DNA of 64,000 nucleotides from Lachnospiraceae bacterium G11 (GTDB taxonomy: Bacteria > Bacillota > Clostridia > Lachnospirales > Lachnospiraceae), in contig FMWZ01000005.1 of assembly GCA_900103495.1 (NCBI GenBank), positions 124,001 through 188,000 of the forward strand, given 5' to 3'. A model generated the notes under the pieces. It searched no databases. It saw only the letters and a program-made list of their open reading frames with translations, and was not told the DNA's origin. A program made the position numbers and the translations under genes. Positions within the stretch are counted from its first letter, which is position 1. Each line of letters opens with the position of its first letter. Shown here piece after piece: positions 55,561 through 64,000 of this stretch.

Positions 55561-55661
55561 ATGTAAATATTTATTGTGCAAATGTAAAATAATTATGTTG
55601 ACAGTTGAAAATATAGGTGCTATATTTTACATATGCAAATGAGAATTATGCAAATGTAAAA
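55538..55661. promoter_or_regulatory. Operator array in the lacI-importer intergenic region
   Basis: AAATGTAAAA or AAATGTAAAT begins at 55538, 55559 and 55580, exactly 21 bp apart. An inverted pair, TTTTACATATGCA (55625-55637) and TGCAAATGTAAAA (55649-55661), overlaps the importer -10 and leader. A further TGCAAATG lies at 55634. The linked LacI-family protein is the likely binder. Confidence 0.72.
55598..55626 (+). promoter_or_regulatory. Promoter of the fructan operon
   Basis: TTGACA (55598-55603) and TATATT (55621-55626) with a 17-base spacer; the -10 is also extended (TGCTATATT). The inverted operator pair begins inside the -10, an ideal position for repression. Confidence 0.85.
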
Positions 55662-55676
55662 CTCGGGAGGGGCTAC

Positions 55677-56597
55677 ATGAACACAAAGGTAAAAGATAAT
55701 TCGATGCATAACACCCTGGTATATGTTAAACAGCATTGGCAACTATATGTGTTCTTTCTGGGGCCAGCACTGTTACTGACAATAGTGTTCAGGTACATTC
55801 CGATGGGAGGCATTCTGATTGCTTTCCAGAAATACAACCCATTTAATGGAATATTGGGGAGTGAATGGGTAGGACTTAAGTATTTCAAACAGTTCTTATC
55901 ATCACCCGATTTTATGCAATATCTTGCAAATACACTTAAACTGAGTATTTTTGGTCTGTTATGGGGATTTCCAATGCCGATAATACTGGCGCTTCTACTT
56001 AACAGGATTGCCAGTAGCAGAATCAAGCAGAAGATACAGCTTGTTCTGTATATGCCTAACTTCATATCTGTCATAGTCCTCTGTGGTATGGTCAGGATTC
56101 TTTTATCGGTTACAGGACCATTCAATATGCTTTTGGGAACGAACATCAACTTTTTGACAATCCCTGCAGCATTCAGACCAATCTACATCATAAGTGGTAT
56201 CTGGCAGGGCGCCGGCTGGGCATCAATCATGTACACAGCAGCTCTTTCAAATGCCAGCAAGGAACTCAAAGAGGCAGCACAGATTGATGGAGCCAATATC
56301 TGGCAACAGATCAAGGCAGTAGAGTGGCCGGCTATCAAGGATATGGTAGTTATCCAATTCATCCTTCAGGCAGGAAACATTATGAGTATCGGCTTTGAAA
56401 AGGCCTATGCACTTCAGTCAGATATGAACCTTGCTTCATCTGAGATCATAGCTACTTATGTTTACAAAAAAGGTCTTTTGAATGGTGATTACAGTTATTC
56501 AACAGCGGTTGGATTATTTAATACGATCGTAAATGTAATTCTTCTCATAGTGGTTAATAAGGTTGTTGAGAAGCTTAACGACGGTCAGGGACTATAA
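55677..56597 (+). CDS. Carbohydrate ABC importer permease, LplB type (fructan locus)
   Basis: 306 residues from the ATG at 55677, which follows GGGAGGGG; upstream in-frame codons fall within the promoter. About six membrane helices, the family start FFLGPALLLTIVFRYIPMGGILIAFQKYNP, and EAA loop EAAQIDGANIWQQIKAVEWPAIKD. First gene of the operon, next to the LacI-type regulator. With the next two genes it should import fructo-oligosaccharides, judged from the GH32 enzymes downstream. Confidence 0.92.
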   Translation: MNTKVKDNSMHNTLVYVKQHWQLYVFFLGPALLLTIVFRYIPMGGILIAFQKYNPFNGILGSEWVGLKYFKQFLSSPDFMQYLANTLKLSIFGLLWGFPMPIILALLLNRIASSRIKQKIQLVLYMPNFISVIVLCGMVRILLSVTGPFNMLLGTNINFLTIPAAFRPIYIISGIWQGAGWASIMYTAALSNASKELKEAAQIDGANIWQQIKAVEWPAIKDMVVIQFILQAGNIMSIGFEKAYALQSDMNLASSEIIATYVYKKGLLNGDYSYSTAVGLFNTIVNVILLIVVNKVVEKLNDGQGL

Positions 56598-56608
56598 GGG
56601 GGAGCAAA

Positions 56609-57523
56609 ATGCAACAGACAGTAAATATTAAAAAAAGCGAATTTGCCAGAGCTTCCATTGGAGATAAAGCATTTCTTTTGGTTGGTTATATTCTCCTTGC
56701 AGCCTTTGTAATGGCTATCATAGGCCCTGTAGTTTATATTATTGTAGCTTCCTTCATGGATCCTATAACACTTCAGAACAAGGGAATAGTATTTGATTTC
56801 AGCAAATGGACTCTTACAGCTTATGAGAGAGTTATGACCAATCCTCAGATATGGATTGGATTTAGAAATGCAATTATATATTCCGTATTATTTGCGGTTA
56901 TTTCTGTATTTATAACACTTTTGTGTGCGTATCCAATGTCAAGAGATGATTTTAAAGGCAAGAAGTTTTTTAACGCAATCTTTATTATCACAATGTTCTT
57001 TGGCGGAGGACTGATTCCTACATACCTTCTTATCAGTAACATGGGACTTCTTGATACCATGTGGGCTGTAATTCTTCCGGGATCATTTAGCGTATGGAAC
57101 ATGATCATCGCAAGAACTTACTACAAAGGTATTCCAAGCGAACTTAGAGAAGCTGCTGATGTGGACGGAGCTAGTGAACTGGTGTTCTTCTTCAGAATAC
57201 TTCTTCCTGTGTGCACACCACTTATAGCAGTGCTGATATTGTGGCAGTTTGTAGGAATGTGGAACAGCTACTTTGATGCAATGATCTATCTGAATTCAGC
57301 AGATAAGCAGCCTCTTCAGCTGGTGCTTAGGGCTATTCTCATCCAGAATGAACCAGATCCGGGAATGATAGCAGATATGCAGAGTACAGCTCAGAGAGCA
57401 CAGCTTGCAGAACTTCTTAAATATGCAACCATCATTATTTCAAGCTTACCGCTTATAGTAATGTATCCATTCTTCCAGAAGTATTTTGATTCAGGAATCA
57501 TGGTTGGTTCAGTTAAAGGCTGA
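56609..57523 (+). CDS. Carbohydrate ABC importer permease, YtcP type (fructan locus)
   Basis: 304 residues, starting 12 bases after the first permease. Six predicted helices, EAA loop EAADVDGASELVFFFRILLPVCTP, and C-terminal KYFDSGIMVGSVKG. A small GCAA-loop hairpin (near 57548-57559) lies before the binding-protein gene. No ATPase gene accompanies it. Confidence 0.92.
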   Translation: MQQTVNIKKSEFARASIGDKAFLLVGYILLAAFVMAIIGPVVYIIVASFMDPITLQNKGIVFDFSKWTLTAYERVMTNPQIWIGFRNAIIYSVLFAVISVFITLLCAYPMSRDDFKGKKFFNAIFIITMFFGGGLIPTYLLISNMGLLDTMWAVILPGSFSVWNMIIARTYYKGIPSELREAADVDGASELVFFFRILLPVCTPLIAVLILWQFVGMWNSYFDAMIYLNSADKQPLQLVLRAILIQNEPDPGMIADMQSTAQRAQLAELLKYATIIISSLPLIVMYPFFQKYFDSGIMVGSVKG

Positions 57524-57592
57524 GAGGCTTAAACAATCAGAACTTCCCCTGGCAACAGGAGATAATATATATTTTTTACAAGGAGAGGGAAA

Positions 57593-59245
57593 ATGAAAAA
57601 GAAGACAACAAAGTTATTTTCAGCAGCACTTGTTCTTGCAATGTCAGTCAGTGTTCTGACAGGTTGCGGAAAAGGTGCTTCAGGCAGTGGGGCAGCATTA
57701 GTTTCAGCTGATGATATCAGCTTTCCGCTGGAAAACAAGGTTACTATCACAGGTACAATTAGCTATCCGTCAGGAACTGAGTCAGAACCTAACAACAGAA
57801 CAATCTTCAAGAGACTTGAGGAAGAGACAAACGTACATGTTGATTGGACAGCTATTTCAAATGATCAGTGGGGCGACAAGATCAAGCTCAACATGGCTAA
57901 CAAGAACACACTTACAGATTTTGTATTTAATGCAGGCTTTAGTAACTCAGACCTTATCAGATATGCTGATCAGGGAGTTATCCTTCCTGTAGAAGAGTAC
58001 ATTGACAACAACATGCCTAACCTTAAGGCAGTATTTGATAAGTATCCAGAGTACCGCGCAATGTGTGAGGACTCCGAGGGACACATCTGGGCACTTCCAT
58101 GGATTGAGCAGCTTGGTTCTAACAAGACTGCTATCCAGACAGTAGGTAATAACTTCACTTACATCAACAAGAAATGGCTTGATTTCCTCGGACTTCAGAC
58201 ACCTACAACAGTTGATGAATTCGAAGAAGTACTTAAGGCATTCAAGGAGCATGCTTCAGAGCTTCAGGCTGAGTTTGGTATTGAGGGTGACATCATTCCT
58301 ATGTCATGCATCATGAACGATCAGGATCCAAGCCTTCTTATTAACGGCTTTGGCGAAGGATACGGTGACAATGATATCGGACAGCACATTGCAGTTACAG
58401 ATGACAAGAAGGTTATCTGCACAGCAACACAGGAAGGTTTCAAGTCAGGTATGCAGTGGCTTCATCAGCTCTATGAAGAGGGACTTATCGATCCTGAGTG
58501 CTTCACACAGGACTGGTCAACTTATGTAGCTAAGGGTAAGTCACACAGATATGGTGTTTGCTTTACATGGGACGTTGCTAACATTGATAACCTTGAAGAT
58601 TTCGTTCCACTTGCAGCTCTTAAGGCTGATGTTAAGAATGTAACTCCTATGAATGGCTCTTTCACATCAGGTTTTGACCGTGGCAGATGCGTTGTAACTT
58701 CTAAGTGTGAGAACCCTGCATTCGTATGTGCTTGGCTTGATAAGATGTATGATCCATTCCAGTCACCACAGAACAACTGGGGAACATATGGCGAGGATGA
58801 TGATTTTGATATCTTCGAGCTTTCAACAAATGCAAACGGCGACAAGATGCTCAAGCATGCACCTCTTGGCGATGCTTCTCCTGTAGAAGTTCGTGAGGCT
58901 GAGTGTGTTGGTGGCCCTCTTGCAATCCTTGATGAGTACTACGGCGTATATGTTACATGCCCTGATGATGCGCAGTACCGTCTTGACTGGATCAAGGAGT
59001 ACTATACAAACGATATGAACTGCAAGTATGTATATCCTAACGTATTTATGACAGCTGATGATACAGAGGCTCTTACAACTATCCAGACAGATCTTATCAG
59101 CTATATCAACTCCAGCAGAAGTAACTTCGTTATGAACGGTCTTACAGATGCTGAGTGGGATGAGTATCTCAAGCAGGTTAATGCATATGGTCTTGATGAG
59201 TATCTCTCTATCTACCAGAAGTATCTTGACGAGTTCTATAAGTAA
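57593..59245 (+). CDS. Solute-binding lipoprotein of the fructan importer
   Basis: 550 residues; LplA/YtcQ-type binding protein. Signal peptide MKKKTTKLFSAALVLAMSVSVLTGC with lipobox LTGC. The mature protein has the large two-lobed architecture seen in oligosaccharide binders. It follows two permeases and precedes a surface GH32, so fructan fragments are the likely ligand. A strong terminator follows it, so it marks the end of the most abundant transcript. Confidence 0.92.
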   Translation: MKKKTTKLFSAALVLAMSVSVLTGCGKGASGSGAALVSADDISFPLENKVTITGTISYPSGTESEPNNRTIFKRLEEETNVHVDWTAISNDQWGDKIKLNMANKNTLTDFVFNAGFSNSDLIRYADQGVILPVEEYIDNNMPNLKAVFDKYPEYRAMCEDSEGHIWALPWIEQLGSNKTAIQTVGNNFTYINKKWLDFLGLQTPTTVDEFEEVLKAFKEHASELQAEFGIEGDIIPMSCIMNDQDPSLLINGFGEGYGDNDIGQHIAVTDDKKVICTATQEGFKSGMQWLHQLYEEGLIDPECFTQDWSTYVAKGKSHRYGVCFTWDVANIDNLEDFVPLAALKADVKNVTPMNGSFTSGFDRGRCVVTSKCENPAFVCAWLDKMYDPFQSPQNNWGTYGEDDDFDIFELSTNANGDKMLKHAPLGDASPVEVREAECVGGPLAILDEYYGVYVTCPDDAQYRLDWIKEYYTNDMNCKYVYPNVFMTADDTEALTTIQTDLISYINSSRSNFVMNGLTDAEWDEYLKQVNAYGLDEYLSIYQKYLDEFYK

Positions 59246-59265
59246 TTCATATGACCGGAAAGGCA

Positions 59266-59291
59266 GGGAGGAGATTTTCTCCTCCCTTTTT
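59266..59291 (+). terminator. Terminator before the GH32 lipoprotein gene, containing GGAGG
   Basis: GGGAGGAGA (59266-59274) and TCTCCTCCC (59278-59286) form a perfect 9-bp stem with a TTT loop and then five T. The next ATG is only 5 bases after the T-run. The stem holds a perfect Shine-Dalgarno-like GGAGGAG, which would be hidden when folded. Confidence 0.88.
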
Positions 59292-59295
59292 AAAA

Positions 59296-60654
59296 ATGAA
59301 AAGAAAAGTTGCCATAATTGCAGCACTTCTTGCTTGTATGCTCACAGGATGTGCTGATAGCCAAAATGCAGATACTCTTTTTCCAAGGGCTGAGGACAGC
59401 TATGTTGGAGATGTCATGGCCCTTTCAGAGGAAGATGGAGTATATCTGAATTATTTATATGAAACAGATCATAACGGTGTGGGCTATCATCCCATTCACC
59501 GTTTTTATACCAAGGACTTTTTAAGCTTTGAGGATAAAGGAGAAGTTCTTCCTTTTGCAGAGGATTCAGAAATACAGGATCTTGCAGTAGGAACCGGTTC
59601 CTTTATCAGGGATGAACAGGGAAACTATCACTGTTTCTACACAGGTCATAATGATTACTACGACACATATGGATTTGATAAAGAATGTGTGTTACATGCT
59701 ACAAGTAAAGATAACAAAAGCTTTACCAAAGACTATGACAATATTATTCATGCACCAAAAGGGTATAGTACAAACGATTTTCGTGATCCGCAGGTTTACA
59801 GAACCGATGATGGCTATCTGATGCTTGTGGGAGCAAGAAAAGAAAACGAGAGCGCTATAGTATATTACAAGTCACAGGATTTAGAGAACTGGACTTTTAA
59901 GGGAGATTTCTATACCAGTCGGGATCTGTATTTTATGGAATGCCCGGATGTTTTCCAAATGGGAAATAAGTATTATCTGGTATTTAGTTGGAACAACGTG
60001 GTCTATTACAGAGTTTCGGATAATTTCTTTGGACCATGGGAAAAAGAGGAGATTGATACTTTCGATGGGGATGGCTTCTATGCAGCCAAGTCTTGTGAAT
60101 ACAAGGGTAAGAGGTATCTTATAGGCTTTCTGGACCGCAAAAAAAGAGAAAAAGACAGCCTGAAGTATACATGGGCAGGAAGTGTCCTGGTATATGAACT
60201 TAGACAATTATCAGACGGCAGACTTGGGGTATGCATGCCTGATCAATATAATGAATATTTCACAAAAGAACTGTTAAATTCCACTTCTGAAAATAATGCG
60301 CTGGATCTAGGGAAGGTGCCGGAAACTTGTCACCTCTCTTTTGACCTTGATATGGAAGAAGCCGGCAGAATGGACCTGGTGTTTAGTAATCCTGAGAGCG
60401 GAGAAGAATACAAGCTTAGCATCGACAATCAGGATGATAATATATCTTTTAATGCTTTTCCTAACAATCAGCCGATCAGGCTGGAAAGCGGAACCAAATA
60501 TCATATAGATGTTGTGGTTGAAAAAGATATTGTAGTTATTTATGCAGATGGAATAAAAGCTCTGTCAAACAGAATTTATGCAGCTGTGGGAGCGGATTGG
60601 GAAATTGAGCTTACAGATGCTTTGGCAGAAAATGTAATGATTTACGGTAAGTGA
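59296..60654 (+). CDS. Surface GH32-like fructan hydrolase lipoprotein
   Basis: 452 residues. The ATG at 59296 is chosen because a lipoprotein signal follows at once (MKRKVAIIAALLACMLTGC, Cys19); an ATG at 59251 would place extra residues ahead of it. GH32 five-blade propeller signatures: Asp39 in YVGDVMA (nucleophile position), Asp164 in FRDPQVY and Glu215 in MECPDVF. The usual WMNDPN is replaced by GDVM, as in some GH32 subgroups. A beta-sandwich domain occupies the last 130 residues. Its role would be cutting fructans at the cell surface for import. No normal ribosome site precedes it. Confidence 0.82.
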   Translation: MKRKVAIIAALLACMLTGCADSQNADTLFPRAEDSYVGDVMALSEEDGVYLNYLYETDHNGVGYHPIHRFYTKDFLSFEDKGEVLPFAEDSEIQDLAVGTGSFIRDEQGNYHCFYTGHNDYYDTYGFDKECVLHATSKDNKSFTKDYDNIIHAPKGYSTNDFRDPQVYRTDDGYLMLVGARKENESAIVYYKSQDLENWTFKGDFYTSRDLYFMECPDVFQMGNKYYLVFSWNNVVYYRVSDNFFGPWEKEEIDTFDGDGFYAAKSCEYKGKRYLIGFLDRKKREKDSLKYTWAGSVLVYELRQLSDGRLGVCMPDQYNEYFTKELLNSTSENNALDLGKVPETCHLSFDLDMEEAGRMDLVFSNPESGEEYKLSIDNQDDNISFNAFPNNQPIRLESGTKYHIDVVVEKDIVVIYADGIKALSNRIYAAVGADWEIELTDALAENVMIYGK

Positions 60655-60662
60655 GGATAGAA

Positions 60663-62144
60663 ATGAGTGATAAGTTAAACAAGGCACGTGAATATGAAGA
60701 GAAAAAGGAAAAGATGATTGTCCCTGAAATGAGGCCTCTTTTTCATCTGACACCAAGATGTGGATGGATGAATGATCCTAACGGTTTTAGCCTTTATAAG
60801 GGTGAATACCATCTCTTTTACCAGTATTATCCATATGAGACAGTATGGGGACCTATGCACTGGGGACATGCGGTTAGTAAGGATCTGATCACATGGGAAT
60901 ACTATCCTGCTGCTATAGCTCCTGATATGGAATATGACAAGAACGGTTGCTTCTCAGGTAGTGCCATTGAAATGGAAGATGGAAGACAACTTCTGGTGTA
61001 TACAGGAGTTCAGAAAATGGAAGATGAAGATGGCAACATCAGAGAGGCTCAGACCCAGTGTGTTGCTTTTGGTGACGGCAAGGATTATGAGAAGTATGTC
61101 AATAATCCTGTAATTGACAGTACTATGCTTCCTGAGGGCGCCGGCAAATATGACTTCAGAGACCCTAAGGTATGGCGTGAAAATGGCAAATATTACATAG
61201 TAGTTGGCAATAAAACTGAGGATATCGATGGACAGATATTACAGTTTGTAAGTGATGACGGTATTAACTGGTCCTATGATAAGACTGTTATCAAGAACAA
61301 CCACAGATTCGGTGTAATGTGGGAGTGCCCTGATTACTTTAACCACGATGGTAAACAGGTCCTTCTCACAAGCCCGCAGGATATGCTCCCTGAAGAGCTT
61401 GAGTTCCACAACGGAAACGGAACCTTGTGTGTGATAGGAAGTATCGATGAAAATGGAGAATTCTGCGAAGAAAACTGTCAAGCTGTTGACTATGGTATTG
61501 ATTTTTATGCGCCACAGACAACCAAGACTCCTGATGGACGAAGAGTCATGATCGGCTGGATGCAGAACTGGGATACATGCGGAATCAGGCGCGATGACTT
61601 CCCATGGTTTGGCCAGATGAGTATTCCAAGGGAAATAACTATTAAGGATAACAGACTTATTCAGTGGCCTGCCAGAGAGATAGAGAATTATTACGGCAAA
61701 AGAATCAGCAGACAGAATGTACTTATTTCTGATAGTGCTTCACTTTCAAGTATTGAGGGCAGATGCGTAGATATGACAGTAAGAGTCAGATCTACACAGG
61801 CAGAACTTTCATATAAAAAATTTGAAATTCGTTTTGCTGATAATGGCAAGGCTTATTCAACGATTGAATATGATCCTGTTGACAATATTGTTAAGATAGA
61901 CAGAAAGCATTCAGGAAGCAGAAGAGCCATTGTTCATCAGAGAAGATGTAAGGTTGCAGGAAATAAGGGTGAGATTTCATTTAGACTTGTTCTTGACAGA
62001 TACAGCATGGAGCTCTTCATCAATAATGGACAGCAGGTAATGTCTATGGTAATCCTTACAGATGTCAGAGCTGAAGGTATCAGTTTTAAGGCAGTTGGAG
62101 AACTTCTTATGGATGTTACTATGTATGAGCTTGAGAGGAAATAA
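60663..62144 (+). CDS. Cytoplasmic GH32 fructosidase/invertase
   Basis: 493 residues with no signal peptide. Catalytic residues: Asp38 in GWMNDPNG, Asp167 in FRDPKVW and Glu221 in WECPDYF. It resembles sucrose-6-phosphate hydrolase/beta-fructofuranosidase; since uptake here is by ABC importer rather than PTS, the substrate should be unphosphorylated sucrose or fructo-oligosaccharide. The ATG at 60663 follows GAGG and lies 9 bases after the previous stop. It yields fructose for the next gene product. Confidence 0.93.
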   Translation: MSDKLNKAREYEEKKEKMIVPEMRPLFHLTPRCGWMNDPNGFSLYKGEYHLFYQYYPYETVWGPMHWGHAVSKDLITWEYYPAAIAPDMEYDKNGCFSGSAIEMEDGRQLLVYTGVQKMEDEDGNIREAQTQCVAFGDGKDYEKYVNNPVIDSTMLPEGAGKYDFRDPKVWRENGKYYIVVGNKTEDIDGQILQFVSDDGINWSYDKTVIKNNHRFGVMWECPDYFNHDGKQVLLTSPQDMLPEELEFHNGNGTLCVIGSIDENGEFCEENCQAVDYGIDFYAPQTTKTPDGRRVMIGWMQNWDTCGIRRDDFPWFGQMSIPREITIKDNRLIQWPAREIENYYGKRISRQNVLISDSASLSSIEGRCVDMTVRVRSTQAELSYKKFEIRFADNGKAYSTIEYDPVDNIVKIDRKHSGSRRAIVHQRRCKVAGNKGEISFRLVLDRYSMELFINNGQQVMSMVILTDVRAEGISFKAVGELLMDVTMYELERK

Positions 62145-62147
62145 CTT

Positions 62148-63116
62148 ATGAAAAAAGATGTAGTTGCGCTGGGGGAGTTGCTTATTGATTTTACAGGAAG
62201 CGGAGACAGCAACCAGGGAAATCCTTTATTTGAGGCTAATCCAGGCGGAGCACCCTGTAATGTGCTGTCAATGCTTCAGAATTTAGGCAACAGCACAGCT
62301 TTTATCGGCAAGGTTGGAAACGACTTTTTTGGGAGAATGTTAAAAGAGAGAATTGAAAAGCAGGGTATAGACTCTACCGGACTTGTCTTTGACGAGGAGG
62401 TAAATACTACCCTTGCATTTGTAAACAAGCTTCCAAATGGAGACAGAGATTTTTCTTTTTACAGAAAGCCCGGAGCAGACATGATGCTGACAGCAGAGGA
62501 TGTTGAGAAGAATGCTGATCTTATCAGGAATGCAGATGTATTTCATCTTGGAACACTGTCAATGACAGACGAACCTGTAAAAGAGGCAACTGTCAGAGCT
62601 GTTACAATAGCTAAAGAGAGCGGAGCAGTCATATCTTTTGATCCAAATTACAGAGAACCTTTATGGAAGAACGTAGACGATGCAATAGATGCTATGAAAT
62701 ATGGCTTTGAAAACTGTGATATCCTGAAAATATCAGATAATGAGATTGAGCTTTTTACAGGCCTTAAGGATATAGAGGTAGGAGCAAGGAAAATAAAGAG
62801 AGACTTTGGTATTCCAATCGTGTTTGCCACACTTGGACCTGAAGGAAGTATAGCTCTTTACAAAGATATGGTGATCAAAAAAGACGGGTACAGAAATCCT
62901 GCTACTATAGAGACTACAGGAGCAGGCGATACCTTCTGTGCCTGTGCCATAGATTACATCCACAGAAACGGACTTGATAATCTGACAAAAGACGGATTAT
63001 TTGAATGCCTGTCGTTTGCAAACGCTGCGGCATCTATTATAACCACCAGAAAAGGTGCACTTTCTGTAATGCCAACCCAAGAAGAAATAACAGCTTTTCT
63101 AACAAACAAGTGTTAA
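62148..63116 (+). CDS. Fructokinase, PfkB family
   Basis: 322 residues; phosphorylates fructose with ATP. The sugar site GELLIDF and NPGGAPCNV, and the anion-hole motif TTGAGDTFCA with catalytic Asp261, are characteristic of ScrK-type fructokinases. It starts 4 bases after the GH32 stop. This closes the route from fructan to fructose-6-phosphate. Confidence 0.92.
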   Translation: MKKDVVALGELLIDFTGSGDSNQGNPLFEANPGGAPCNVLSMLQNLGNSTAFIGKVGNDFFGRMLKERIEKQGIDSTGLVFDEEVNTTLAFVNKLPNGDRDFSFYRKPGADMMLTAEDVEKNADLIRNADVFHLGTLSMTDEPVKEATVRAVTIAKESGAVISFDPNYREPLWKNVDDAIDAMKYGFENCDILKISDNEIELFTGLKDIEVGARKIKRDFGIPIVFATLGPEGSIALYKDMVIKKDGYRNPATIETTGAGDTFCACAIDYIHRNGLDNLTKDGLFECLSFANAAASIITTRKGALSVMPTQEEITAFLTNKC

Positions 63117-63125
63117 GAGACATCA

Positions 63126-63932
63126 ATGGATTTCAAAATAGTTTTTTCAGATATAGACGGAACAATTCTAAACAGTGAACATAGAATGCTTAAGGGCACA
63201 CTTGATGCAATACTTGCCCTAAAGAAAGCCAATATCCCTTTTGTCATTGCGACAGCAAGAGGACCATCCGGAGTACGGCCGATTTTTAAAAGATACGGGT
63301 TTACCTGCCCGATGATCTGTTATAGTGGGGCGCTTATCATTGATGAAAACGATAAGATAATGTACTCGGAGGGATTTGATGCCGATGACGCGAGGGATAT
63401 TATTTCTTATGTAGAGGCGGAGAAGATTGACTGTACATGGAATATCTATTCAGAAGAATTGTGGATTGTAAATGACAGGAATGACCGACTGGTCCGCGCA
63501 GAAGAGGAAATCGTTGAGGTCTGTGCAACAGAGGGCGGCATAGAGCTCCTTCCAAAAGATGCAATCATAGGAAAGCTCCTTTGCATATGTGAGCCTGAAG
63601 CAATATGTGGTATAGAAAATGAATTGAAAAAGAGATTTCCAAAGCTGTCGATAGTTAAATCCTCAGATGTTCTTCTTGAAATCATGGGAAAGGGAATTAC
63701 AAAGGCCGACGGAGTCAGGCGAGTATGCTCGTATATGAGCATCCCGCCGGAGAAAGCGGTTGCTTTTGGTGATCATTTTAATGATGCAGAAATGCTACGA
63801 TCTGTAGGATTTCCTTTTCTGATGGGAAATGCTCCGGAGGAATTGAAGAAGGAATTCTCGTGTGTGATCGGAAGTAATGATGACGAGAGCATTTCAGAAG
63901 CCTTTAGGAGTATTGGCCTATTATTGGAGTGA
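63126..63932 (+). CDS. Cof-type HAD phosphatase
   Basis: 268 residues. Motif I FSDIDGT has nucleophile Asp9 and acid Asp11; motif II is IATARG; the C-terminal GDHFNDAEML is the metal site; a C2-type cap lies between. Family members dephosphorylate sugar phosphates and related metabolites. Its place at the end of the fructan operon suggests relief of sugar-phosphate build-up, which is inference. Starts 10 bases after the fructokinase. Confidence 0.9.
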   Translation: MDFKIVFSDIDGTILNSEHRMLKGTLDAILALKKANIPFVIATARGPSGVRPIFKRYGFTCPMICYSGALIIDENDKIMYSEGFDADDARDIISYVEAEKIDCTWNIYSEELWIVNDRNDRLVRAEEEIVEVCATEGGIELLPKDAIIGKLLCICEPEAICGIENELKKRFPKLSIVKSSDVLLEIMGKGITKADGVRRVCSYMSIPPEKAVAFGDHFNDAEMLRSVGFPFLMGNAPEELKKEFSCVIGSNDDESISEAFRSIGLLLE

Positions 63933-63945
63933 GGGAGATGACAGT

Positions 63946-64000
63946 GTGGATAGAGCTCAGCTATGGAATAACCTGCCATTTCCCCGCAAAATTAAAGAAA
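63946..64000 (+). CDS. Possible gene start cut by the window edge
   Basis: A GTG at 63946, 8 bases after GAGGGAG, opens a frame reading MDRAQLWNNLPFPRKIKE up to the window edge. An ATG at 63938 in another frame is also open but sits too close to that site. The product cannot be recognised. Confidence 0.35.
   Translation, partial: MDRAQLWNNLPFPRKIKE

Overview
The window is a bacterial chromosome segment of moderate to low G+C. Strong AGGAGG ribosome-binding sites, TTGACA/TATAAT promoters, a T-box leader, the zinc form of S14, a group II ECF module and many carbohydrate ABC importers point to a clostridial Firmicute. The encoded protein style (permuted GH3 beta-glucosidase, YesM/YesN regulators, LplA-type solute-binding lipoproteins) fits Lachnospiraceae, perhaps near Butyrivibrio or Roseburia; this placement is inference.

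Layout: 1-4386 holds rpsL(partial)-rpsG-fusA-tuf. 4472-7927 is an ABC transporter with a two-component system of the antibiotic-peptide-response type. 7954-11569 is an unusual cell-wall cassette: alpha/beta hydrolase, membrane-anchored Mur ligase, D-Ala-D-Ala ligase. 11748-12623 (minus) is an RlmI-like methyltransferase. 12772-17693 is a permease-permease-binding protein importer plus an Eis-like acetyltransferase. 17743-34157 is the S10-spc-alpha ribosomal supercluster (rpsJ to rplQ, with secY, adk, map, infA, rpmJ and rpoA). 34159-46132 is a beta-glucoside locus: a truncated M15-peptidase-like protein, an orphan binding protein, YesM/YesN regulators, GH3 beta-glucosidase and a MalEFG-type importer without ATPase. 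46150-49496 is ecfA1-ecfA2-ecfT-truA, followed by a lipoprotein, a T-box-controlled thrS, and rplM-rpsI. 54385-63932 is a fructan/sucrose locus: LacI regulator, importer, a surface GH32 lipoprotein, a cytoplasmic GH32, fructokinase and a HAD phosphatase.

The conserved ribosomal order is interrupted three times by accessory genes (4.5-17.7 kb, 34.2-46.1 kb, 49.5-53.1 kb), and each resumed core block has its own promoter.

The most striking non-coding signals are: a 15-bp motif (TAAAAAAATGACACC) placed 56-57 bp upstream of the -10 box at three promoters of the beta-glucoside locus, a probable YesN regulon; a 21-bp-phased AAATGTAAA operator array between lacI and its target operon; a perfect consensus promoter lying inside an 11-bp perfect inverted repeat ahead of rplM; structured leaders before rpsJ, rplB and rpsM; and a pair of GTACCTAA hairpins after truA. 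No tRNA, rRNA, CRISPR array, insertion sequence or phage genes were seen.
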